Source: Brevundimonas sp. UBA5936 (GTDB taxonomy: Bacteria > Pseudomonadota > Alphaproteobacteria > Caulobacterales > Caulobacteraceae). From it: DNA of 5,389 nucleotides. Under the pieces are notes generated by a model that worked only from the letters and a program-made list of their open reading frames with translations, did no database searches and had not been told where the DNA came from. Shown piece after piece: positions 1 to 5,254 of the stretch. Location: assembly GCA_002430835.1 (NCBI GenBank), contig DJDA01000141.1, forward strand, positions 1-5,389, written 5' to 3'. The translations under genes and the position numbers were made by a program. Each line of letters starts with the position of its first letter. Positions within the stretch are counted from its first letter, which is position 1.

Positions 1-50
1 CCAATCGACTACACCTTGCTCGAACCATGGTCGATTGTCATGGTCCGGGC
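1..50. other. Candidate attP-like site at left end of element
   Basis: The 8-bp arms caatcgac (2-9) and gtcgattg (30-37) are inverted around a centre between bases 19 and 20, where the central dinucleotide is CT (non-palindromic). Large serine recombinases use att sites of about 40-50 bp that are imperfect palindromes around such a dinucleotide. The sequence from base 17 inward equals the element end that abuts comM, while bases 1-16 differ from comM, so this could be a complete attP joining both element arms. This is inference: only 16 bp of the outer arm are in the window, and the pairing between the 8-bp arms is poor. Confidence 0.35.
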
Positions 51-277
51 ATGGTCTCCCAGACGATCCAGCCAACGATTCCTGCCACCGTCTATGTGCG
101 CTGGTCGTCGGAAGCCCAGACAGGGCGCGACAGCCTTCGGCGCCAGCTTGAGGCGGCCCAGCGGTATGCGGACGAGCATCGTCTCCTCATCGTCGAAACC
201 ATCATCGACGAGGCAGTCTCCGCATTCTCTGGTCACCATCTGACCAAGGGTCGGCTCGGACAGTTCATCCGTCGTGT
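17..277 (+). repeat. Left copy of a 261-bp perfect inverted repeat
   Basis: Bases 17-277 are the exact reverse complement of 1646-1906; comparing the two copies I found no mismatch. The copies diverge at 16/1907 (outer) and 278/1645 (inner), leaving a 1368-bp unique spacer. The repeat carries the recombinase start region and its first 84 codons (numbered from the upstream ATG). Its innermost bases, read on the minus strand, supply the last four codons and the stop of the full-length recombinase. Perfect identity means a very recent event, homogenisation by recombination, or an assembly artefact. Confidence 0.95.
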
Positions 278-341
278 GCCCGCTTGGCGAAGCGGCCAAG
301 CGGGTCACGCTTCGGGTCACCACGTTGAGGCGAACAGCTAA
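27..341 (+). pseudogene. Truncated inverted copy of the serine recombinase N-terminus
   Basis: The first 84 codons are identical to the full recombinase on the opposite strand, whether counted from the ATG at 27 or, 8 codons fewer, from the ATG at 51. The copy contains the catalytic serine motif (YVRWSSEAQ) and the SLRRQ motif. At 277/278 it leaves the homologous sequence and reads about 20 unrelated codons, which are antisense to the end of the intact recombinase, before a stop at 339-341. It lacks the DRLNR arginines and all DNA-binding domains, so it cannot be an active recombinase alone. A short resolvase-like N-domain peptide could still be made and might interfere with dimerisation, but that is speculation. 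If the 278-1645 segment inverted, this copy would become the 5' end of the intact gene. Confidence 0.85.
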
Positions 342-1896
342 ACCAGATCGCGCCTTCGTAGCCGACGCATCGCAGTTCAACGCGACGGTGATGCTCGTGG
401 AAAACTGCTGTGAACCCGGCCGCTTTTGCCGCATGGGCGATCCGGGCGCGCACGAGAAATTTCGATGACCTGCACGTTGGCAGGTCTGGGTCTCGCAACT
501 CCTCGATGGCAGCTTGGAGGTCTGGAAGGCCAGCACCATGCTCTTCGACGACAAGGACGTCCTTGAGCCTGCCCTCTTCGATCCGAGCCAGCCGAAGTAG
601 GTCACGAGCAGCCGCGACCGCCGCCACGACTTCATCTGTCGAGTCGTTCTCGAACGACGCCAGCAGCTTCGTCAGGCGGCCAGACAGCCGCACCACGTCT
701 CGCTGAACTCGGTGCAGTTCGTCCCGCGTTCTGCTGGCAGCGGGCGCGTTCCGCGCCTTCGGGTCCACCCGCATCGCGGCATCCAGAAACTGCCGCTCTG
801 CCTCATTGAAGTTGAAGAGGGCGCGGCAGCTACAGCCGCGTCGCCGCCGAGCAGACGAGCACGCCAGATACCGTTCCGCATCACCTTTGCCGACGTAGGT
901 CATGCTGCCGCCACAGGCGGCGCATTGAGCTATTCCGGTGAGGATGTTCCTGAAGTTGGCGCCTTTGCGACCGGCGGCTCCGTGTCTGCGGGCGATGATC
1001 GCGGCTCTCGCCTTGAGTGCGAGGCTCTCGGCGATGATGGGAGGGAAGTAGCTGGGGACCGGAGGACCGGCCGGAACTCTGCGCCCACCCTCCATGGTGT
1101 GGGGCTGATAGATGCCGAGGGCCGCATCGCTGGAGAGGAGCTTCTGGATGTAGCTGGCATGCCAGCCATTCTTGCCTCGGAAGGGCGGAACGCCCGCGTC
1201 ATTTAGTCGTGCTGCAATCGACCCTTTGCCGATCCCCGAGGCCGTCTCGGCGAAGATCAGTCGAACGATATCAGCGCGCTCTTCCACGATCTCGAACTTC
1301 GACCGATCCGGGGCAAGACGAAGCCATGCCGGGCATGTCTTGGTCAGTTTGCGGACGTCGGCTTCACGCCGCTTCCGCTCCCACGCGGCCCGAACCCTTT
1401 TACTTTTGGTAGCCGACTCCTCGTGAGCGCGAAGCATGACGATGAGGCTTCCGAGGAGGCGAAGCCCGCCATCCTCTCCCATGCTCTCGCGCGTGAATTG
1501 CTGTCGATCCGTTAAAGTGACCAGCGTGATGCCCGCGTTGATCAGACCGATGAATGGGGCCAGAGCATCAAGAGGGGCCTGACGGTTAAGTCGGTCCAGA
1601 CTCTCGCAGATCAGGACGTGCGGCATCGCGACAGCACGATCCTCAACACGACGGATGAACTGTCCGAGCCGACCCTTGGTCAGATGGTGACCAGAGAATG
1701 CGGAGACTGCCTCGTCGATGATGGTTTCGACGATGAGGAGACGATGCTCGTCCGCATACCGCTGGGCCGCCTCAAGCTGGCGCCGAAGGCTGTCGCGCCC
1801 TGTCTGGGCTTCCGACGACCAGCGCACATAGACGGTGGCAGGAATCGTTGGCTGGATCGTCTGGGAGACCATGCCCGGACCATGACAATCGACCAT
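265..1896 (-). CDS. Large serine recombinase (site-specific integrase)
   Basis: This is a DNA integrase of the serine recombinase family, which cuts att sites through a 5'-phosphoserine link and inserts or excises mobile elements. Numbered from the ATG at 1896 (543 aa), the resolvase domain has YVRWSSEAQ with the probable catalytic Ser27 and Arg25, SLRRQ at 36-40, and ESLDRLNRQ at 98-106 with Arg102 and Arg105. A recombinase domain follows (about 200-265: ADIVRLIF, GSIAARLN, GWHASYIQKLL). Next comes a zinc ribbon with Cys325, Cys328, Cys346 and Cys355/357, then a charged helical, possibly coiled-coil region at about 370-460. The length is normal for the family and the frame is open. The ATG at 1872 (MVSQTIQ, 535 aa) is an equally good start, and neither has a clear ribosome site. 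The last residues (AHDG) and the stop come from the inverted repeat, so the native C-terminus may differ. It probably mobilised the element now in comM. Confidence 0.93.
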   Translation of the reverse strand: MVDCHGPGMVSQTIQPTIPATVYVRWSSEAQTGRDSLRRQLEAAQRYADEHRLLIVETIIDEAVSAFSGHHLTKGRLGQFIRRVEDRAVAMPHVLICESLDRLNRQAPLDALAPFIGLINAGITLVTLTDRQQFTRESMGEDGGLRLLGSLIVMLRAHEESATKSKRVRAAWERKRREADVRKLTKTCPAWLRLAPDRSKFEIVEERADIVRLIFAETASGIGKGSIAARLNDAGVPPFRGKNGWHASYIQKLLSSDAALGIYQPHTMEGGRRVPAGPPVPSYFPPIIAESLALKARAAIIARRHGAAGRKGANFRNILTGIAQCAACGGSMTYVGKGDAERYLACSSARRRRGCSCRALFNFNEAERQFLDAAMRVDPKARNAPAASRTRDELHRVQRDVVRLSGRLTKLLASFENDSTDEVVAAVAAARDLLRLARIEEGRLKDVLVVEEHGAGLPDLQAAIEELRDPDLPTCRSSKFLVRARIAHAAKAAGFTAVFHEHHRRVELRCVGYEGAIWFSCSPQRGDPKRDPLGRFAKRAHDG

Positions 1897-1906
1897 GGTT
1901 CGAGCA
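1646..1906 (-). repeat. Right copy of the 261-bp perfect inverted repeat
   Basis: This is the exact reverse complement of 17-277. It holds the recombinase start and its N-terminal 84 codons. Its outer limit (1906) coincides with the last bases that could still be comM, so the repeat ends where the element ends. Only 10 bp of it lie upstream of the ATG at 1896 and 34 bp upstream of the ATG at 1872, so a complete promoter for the recombinase cannot lie within the repeat. Transcription must come from outside, here from the comM side. Confidence 0.95.
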
Positions 1907-1925
1907 GATTGTGGCCCCCGGCGGC
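1885..1925. other. comM/element junction (attL-like hybrid site)
   Basis: Read on the minus strand, the sequence passes from comM (…ggccacaatctgct, encoding GHNLL) into element sequence (cgaaccatggtcgattg). Family knowledge says ComM continues after GGHNLL with the hydrophobic lead-in and GPPGxGKS. Here the frame continues instead with EPWSIVMV, which is element sequence. The exact crossover cannot be placed without an uninterrupted comM; the bases tgctc (1902-1906) may belong to both. The start of the recombinase lies 10-34 bp inside, as is usual for serine integrases next to their att site. Confidence 0.6.
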
Positions 1926-2543
1926 GGCGATCTCCAGCGCCCGCTTGGCGCCCTCCTGTCCCTTGACCTCACGCAGGTCGGGAACCGTGCGCCCTTCCAG
2001 CACCGGCCCTGGTTGAGGCGGACGCAGCACCTGGGTTCCGCGGAAATGGTTGATCAAGCCGATCAGGGAGCGCGGCGCCAGCAGCCGCGCCTCGCCCGCC
2101 CAGGCCGCCTCGGGCCCGTTGGCCTCGGGGCAGATCAGACCCAGCCCCATGGCGTTCACCGCCATGGCGGCGGGCAGGGTTCCGCCGACCGCCGCAATCT
2201 GGCCGTCCAGACCCAGTTCGCCCACCGCCGCCCAGCCGTCCAGAGCGTCCGGCCCGATCACCCCCATGGAGGCCAGCAGGGCCAGGGCGATGGGCAGGTC
2301 GAAATGACTGCCCTCCTTGGGCAGGTCGGCGGGGGCCAGATTGGCGATCACCTTCTTGGCCGGCAGCGCCAGGCCGATGCCCGCAAAGGCGCCGCGCACC
2401 CGCTCGCGGCTCTCGGCCACCGCCTTGTCCGGCAGACCGACGATGGCGAAGGCCCCGGCGGGCGAACCGACCTGCTGGACCTCTACATCGACCCGGCGCG
2501 CGTCGACGCCGTCGAAAGCCACCGTCACCACCCGCGCGACCAT
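1902..2543 (-). pseudogene. comM: comM/yifB Mg-chelatase-like ATPase, N-terminal fragment, disrupted
   Basis: ComM (YifB) is a hexameric AAA+ DNA helicase; in naturally competent bacteria it promotes branch migration during integration of incoming DNA. The fragment has the ChlI-like N-terminal domain: FDGVDARRVDVE (10-21), GLPDKAVAESRERVRGA (36-52), NLAPADLPKEGSHFDLPIA (68-86), GELGLDGQIAAVGGTLP (108-124), and the lead-in to the ATPase domain, VKGQEGAKRALEIAAAGGHN (193-212). It ends after Leu214, just before Walker A, so Walker A/B, the arginine finger and the C-terminal domain (about 300 residues of the usual 500 or so) are missing. The reading frame runs on into the element for 73 unrelated residues and stops at 1680, predicting a 287-aa chimera without ATPase function. 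The start at 2543 is backed by a strong ribosome site. The rest of the gene is not in the window. Confidence 0.92.
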
Positions 2544-2549
2544 GCCGTT

Positions 2550-2556
2550 CCCTCCC
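2550..2556 (-). promoter_or_regulatory. Ribosome binding site of comM
   Basis: Reading GGGAGGG on the minus strand, 6 nt before the ATG at 2543, this site favours MVARVVTVAF as the native start. The open frame extends 11 codons further upstream to an ATG at 2576, which has no comparable site. Confidence 0.75.
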
Positions 2557-2608
2557 GCACCGAGAGAACAAATCACGAACCAATCAACACTGCAAGAGCA
2601 TTGTTCGG

Positions 2609-3301
2609 TCAGTTCGACGGCAGGTCGGCCTCCGGCGCGATCGTGTGGATCACCTGCCCCTCGGCGTTCAGGAACTGGATGGCGCCGAAGCCTTCCTCGG
2701 TCACGGTCAGGCGCAGGCGCGGCTTGTCGTTCCTGTCCGACAGGGCGACGGCGGGCGTGCCGTCGGCGGCCAGCGACAGGCGCATCCGCGTCGGCGTCTG
2801 CACGCCCGGAACCAGCGCCCCGCCCAACCCCGGTTCGCGCACCAGCGGCGGCGCCTGGTTGAAGACGAAGCTGACCGAGCCGTCGGGAGACACCCGCCAG
2901 CCGACGGCGTCCATCGCCGGATGATCCAGCGCCAGAACGGCCATGCCGCCCTCGACGTCGGCCGTGCCGAAACCGCCCCGCTCGCTGCCCTTGTCGTCGT
3001 AAAGGATCAGACCGGCGACGTTGAAGGCGCGCTTATATTGAACGCCGTCGATGATCGGCGGCGGGGTCGCGCCCGATAGCGTCATGCGGATGGTCCCGTC
3101 GGCGTCGACGATGTCGATGCGCCGCGCACTGATGCGGTCGTGATCCGGCGTCTCGATCCGGGTCTGCGGCGTGCGGGTCTCGATGATCCGCTCCAGCACC
3201 TCCAGCGACGGGCGTTTCGGGGCCGCCTCCTGGGCCGCCGCCGGGCAGGCGATCGCCAGCGCCAGGGCGGCGGACGCCCCGGCCTTGTTCAGTACGCTCA
3301 T
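2609..3301 (-). CDS. Putative secreted/periplasmic protein of unknown function
   Basis: I do not recognise a named family for this 230-residue protein. The N-terminus MSVLNKAGASAALALAIACP is a typical short Sec signal peptide, with a probable signal peptidase I site after AAA (21-23). A lipoprotein reading at Cys19 is possible, but the preceding residues (AIA) are not a canonical lipobox. The mature part opens with a charged helix (LEVLERIIETR, 33-43). It then holds several short strand-turn-strand units of the form D-x-x-G/D-x-x-R-x-x-L: VDADGTIRMTL (65-75), YDDKGSERGGFG (101-112), SPDGSVSFVF (138-147), SDRNDKPRLRL (188-198), LNAEGQVIHTI (211-221). These suggest an all-beta, possibly beta-solenoid fold. 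The start at 3301 is chosen because of the GGGAGGGG ribosome site (3307-3314) and the signal peptide. It lies 26 bp behind gshB and 65 bp ahead of comM, probably in one operon. Confidence 0.8.
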   Translation of the reverse strand: MSVLNKAGASAALALAIACPAAAQEAAPKRPSLEVLERIIETRTPQTRIETPDHDRISARRIDIVDADGTIRMTLSGATPPPIIDGVQYKRAFNVAGLILYDDKGSERGGFGTADVEGGMAVLALDHPAMDAVGWRVSPDGSVSFVFNQAPPLVREPGLGGALVPGVQTPTRMRLSLAADGTPAVALSDRNDKPRLRLTVTEEGFGAIQFLNAEGQVIHTIAPEADLPSN

Positions 3302-3327
3302 AAAGTCCCCTCCCGTGCAGCGCGGCG

Positions 3328-4278
3328 TCAGGCGGCCGCGCGTTTCCTCTTCTCGATGACCTCCCACATGCGCTCGGTCGCATCGATCCCGGCGAAGTTC
3401 AGCAGCTGCTGGGCGCCGGTGGGCGAGGTCACGTTGATCTCGGTCAGATAGTCACCGATCACGTCGATGCCGACGAAGATCAGGCCGCGCTCCTTCAGAT
3501 AGGGGCCGATGGCGGCGCAGATCTCCAAATCGCGCGGCGTCAGCTCGACCGGCGCCGCCGTGCCGCCGACGCGCAGGTTGGAGCGCACCTGGTCCTTGGC
3601 CGGAATGCGGTTGATGGCGCCGACCGGCTCGCCGTCGATCAGGATGACGCGCTTGTCGCCCGCCGAGACGGCCGGGATGAATTTCTGAATCACCAGAGGA
3701 TCGCGCGACCCGGCCGCGTGAATCTCGATCAGGGCCTCCAGGTTCGGATCGTCCGCCTTCAGCCGCACCACGCCCGACCCGGCCGCGCCGTGCAGGGGCT
3801 TGAGCACCACGTCGCCGTGGCGACGGTGGAAGTCGACCAGGGCCTCGGGGTCGGACGACACCAGGGTCGGCGGCTGCAGGCCGGGGAAAAGGGTGGCGAT
3901 CAGCTTCTCGGGCGCCGAGCGCACCTCGGCCGGGTCATTGACCACCAGGGTCTTGGGATGCACCCGCTCCAGCAGATAGGTGGCGGTGACATAGGCCATG
4001 TCGAACGGCGGATCCTGACGCATCAGGATGACGTCCACGTCCTCGGCCAGGTCCAGCCGCTGCTCGGGGCCGAAGTCGGCGTGGTTTCCCTGCTCGCGCT
4101 TCACCGTCACCGGACGGGCGCGGCAGAACAGGCGGCCGTCCTCCAGCGCCAGGGTGCGGAAGTCATAGACCCACAACTTGTGGCCGCGCGCCTGCCCGGT
4201 CAGGGCCATCAGGAAGGTGGTGTCCGACTCGACGTTGACCGCCTCGAGCGGATCCATCTGGATGGCGACCTTGAGCAT
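3328..4278 (-). CDS. gshB: Glutathione synthase
   Basis: GshB catalyses the second step of glutathione synthesis in the cytoplasm: gamma-glutamylcysteine + glycine + ATP gives glutathione + ADP + phosphate. The 316-aa protein is full length for the bacterial enzyme. The N-terminal substrate domain begins MLKVAIQMDPLE. MRQDPPFDMAY (86-96) and NDPAEVRSAPEKL (114-126) are family hallmarks. The ATP-grasp fold has the glycine-rich loop KPLHGAAGSGV (160-170), DKRVILIDG (208-216), the NLRVGG segment (234-239) and the metal-binding EINVTSPTG (280-288). The ATG at 4278 follows AGAAGGA (4285-4291) with a 6-nt gap. In many alphaproteobacteria gshB lies near yraN, as it does here. Upstream is a 163-bp gap with palindromic repeats; downstream the secreted protein gene follows after 26 bp, so they are probably cotranscribed. 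Confidence 0.98.
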   Translation of the reverse strand: MLKVAIQMDPLEAVNVESDTTFLMALTGQARGHKLWVYDFRTLALEDGRLFCRARPVTVKREQGNHADFGPEQRLDLAEDVDVILMRQDPPFDMAYVTATYLLERVHPKTLVVNDPAEVRSAPEKLIATLFPGLQPPTLVSSDPEALVDFHRRHGDVVLKPLHGAAGSGVVRLKADDPNLEALIEIHAAGSRDPLVIQKFIPAVSAGDKRVILIDGEPVGAINRIPAKDQVRSNLRVGGTAAPVELTPRDLEICAAIGPYLKERGLIFVGIDVIGDYLTEINVTSPTGAQQLLNFAGIDATERMWEVIEKRKRAAA

Positions 4279-4296
4279 GGGGTGTCCTTCTTTGTG

Positions 4297-4383
4297 GCGC
4301 TATCGCGCGCGCCGCGGGCGCGCGCTGCTTGAGCTGGTTTTAGTCGCGCTATCGCTCGCGCCGCGGGCGCGCGCTGCTTGAGC
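4297..4383. repeat. Tandem pair of 38-bp GC-rich palindromic repeats
   Basis: Copies at 4297-4334 and 4346-4383 have a 49-bp period and one mismatch (G4307 against T4356). Each reads gcgctatcg, then a GC palindrome, then ctgcttgagc. In copy 1 the palindrome is a perfect 9-bp stem (4305-4313 with 4317-4325) around a 3-nt loop; in copy 2 the mismatch turns one pair into a G-T wobble. The 11-bp linker contains ggttttagtcg. This looks like a REP-type intergenic element between the SirB1-like gene and gshB. On the minus strand the hairpins would form in mRNA just before the gshB leader. Their function is unknown. Confidence 0.8.
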
Positions 4384-4428
4384 GCCGAAGCGCCGTCAGT
4401 ACCTACTTGAGGCGCGAGGCTGCGCGCC
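4382..4428. repeat. Two small hairpins behind the SirB1-like gene
   Basis: On the minus strand 4382-4393 reads gcgc-ttcg-gcgc, a 4-bp stem closed by a stable UUCG-type tetraloop. Bases 4411-4416 and 4423-4428 (ggcgcg / cgcgcc) form a 6-bp stem with a 6-nt loop. Neither is followed by a U-run, so neither is a convincing intrinsic terminator. They may reduce read-through or protect the mRNA end. The rest of the 4279-4441 gap holds the tandem repeat and the gshB ribosome site. Confidence 0.45.
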
Positions 4429-4441
4429 GCAAGGCCGCGCT

Positions 4442-5254
4442 TCAGTTCAACCGCATCCGCACCCGGTCCAGTCGGGCGTCGCAGGCGGCGATCGGCTCGC
4501 CCAGGGTGCGGGCACGCGACAGGGCCTGCATGGCGCCGGTCAGGGCGCCCTGCTTCTCGCGGGCGGCGGCCACGTCCAGCCAGGGGCGGTGATCCTCGGG
4601 GTCCAGCAGGGCGCGACGCAGGGCCGAGCGTTCGGCGCCTTCATAGTCGCGGGCCTGAAGGGCGCGGGTGAACAGGATGTTCTGCAGACGGATCAAGGCC
4701 TGACGCTCGCTGACCGGCGCCATCAGCAGGTCCAGACGGTCGGCCACATGCGGGGTCAGCCCCGCCAGCAGGGCGCGGCGCGTCAGCTCCGACGGCAGGA
4801 CCAGCCGCCCCTGGCTGAACGGGTCCAGCGCCACCGGCCCCTCGGGCGTCTCGACCCGCAGCAGGACGTGACCGGGAAAATCGACCGGCGCCGCCGTCAG
4901 CCCCGCCCGGCGCGCCGCGTCCAGATAGAAGATGACCAGCACAGCCGACAGGCCGCGTCGCCGCTCGGCCACGTCGATGACGTCCGTATTGGCCGGATGG
5001 TCGTAGTTCAGCAGGTCGCCGTTCAGCCGCAGGTCGCCCGCCAGGGCCTCGGTCAGGGCGTCGTCGGGGCTTTCGTTGGCGGCCCGCTCCTTGAGCCGCT
5101 GGGCCGCGTGATCGGCCAGAATGCGCACACAGTCGGCGTCGCGGAACGGATAGTCGTGAATGGCGCAGGCGATGGCGCAATCCAGCAGGGGAAAGGCTTC
5201 ATCCGCCCCCTGTCCCGCCTGGGCCAACACCGCCTCTGCTTCCTCGCGCGTCAA
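4442..5254 (-). CDS. SirB1 family transglutaminase-like/TPR protein
   Basis: This 270-aa protein matches the SirB1 layout. A helical N-terminus is followed by a transglutaminase-like core at about 80-135 (GDLLNYDHPANTDVIDVAER, RRRGLSAVLVIFYLDAARRAG, FPGHVLLRVE) with the DPFSQGRLV loop at 144-152, then TPR-like helices at about 185-250 (ARDYEGAERSALRRALLDPE, AREKQGALTGAMQALSRA). His129 and Asp144 could be the remaining transglutaminase-like residues. I see no cysteine at the position expected for the nucleophile (RRRGLSAVL), so peptidase activity is doubtful. The biochemical role of the family is not settled. The start is chosen as TTG (5254), because no in-frame ATG precedes the conserved part and the codon overlaps the stop of yraN (TTGA). 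A GGGAG sequence lies about 10 nt upstream. Translational coupling to yraN is likely. Confidence 0.85.
   Translation of the reverse strand: MTREEAEAVLAQAGQGADEAFPLLDCAIACAIHDYPFRDADCVRILADHAAQRLKERAANESPDDALTEALAGDLRLNGDLLNYDHPANTDVIDVAERRRGLSAVLVIFYLDAARRAGLTAAPVDFPGHVLLRVETPEGPVALDPFSQGRLVLPSELTRRALLAGLTPHVADRLDLLMAPVSERQALIRLQNILFTRALQARDYEGAERSALRRALLDPEDHRPWLDVAAAREKQGALTGAMQALSRARTLGEPIAACDARLDRVRMRLN

Noticed and set aside
9..635. Long minus-strand open frame over the left end
   Set aside because: It overlaps the recombinase in another frame, and its last part is the antisense of the duplicated N-terminus; its composition and Arg/Ser richness are those of a shadow frame.
17..1906. A small transposon with 261-bp terminal inverted repeats inserted in comM
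   Set aside because: The flank beyond the left repeat (1-16) does not read as the continuation of comM, no target-site duplication is visible, and the enzyme is a serine integrase rather than a transposase acting on terminal repeats.
2566..2606. Inverted hexamers gaacaa / ttgttc between the secreted protein gene and comM
   Set aside because: The arms are 6 bp with a 29-nt spacer, expected by chance; no terminator or operator pattern accompanies them.
1848..2924. 358-codon plus-strand open frame across comM and the secreted protein gene
   Set aside because: It is antisense to two recognisable genes, with the Gly/Arg/Gln-rich composition typical of shadow frames in GC-rich DNA.
4297..4383. 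CRISPR array
   Set aside because: There are only two repeat copies with an 11-bp linker and no spacer-sized unique sequences; it fits a REP-like palindrome better.
4382..4393. UUCG-loop hairpin as an intrinsic terminator of the SirB1-like gene
   Set aside because: The stem is only 4 bp and no U-run follows on the minus strand.
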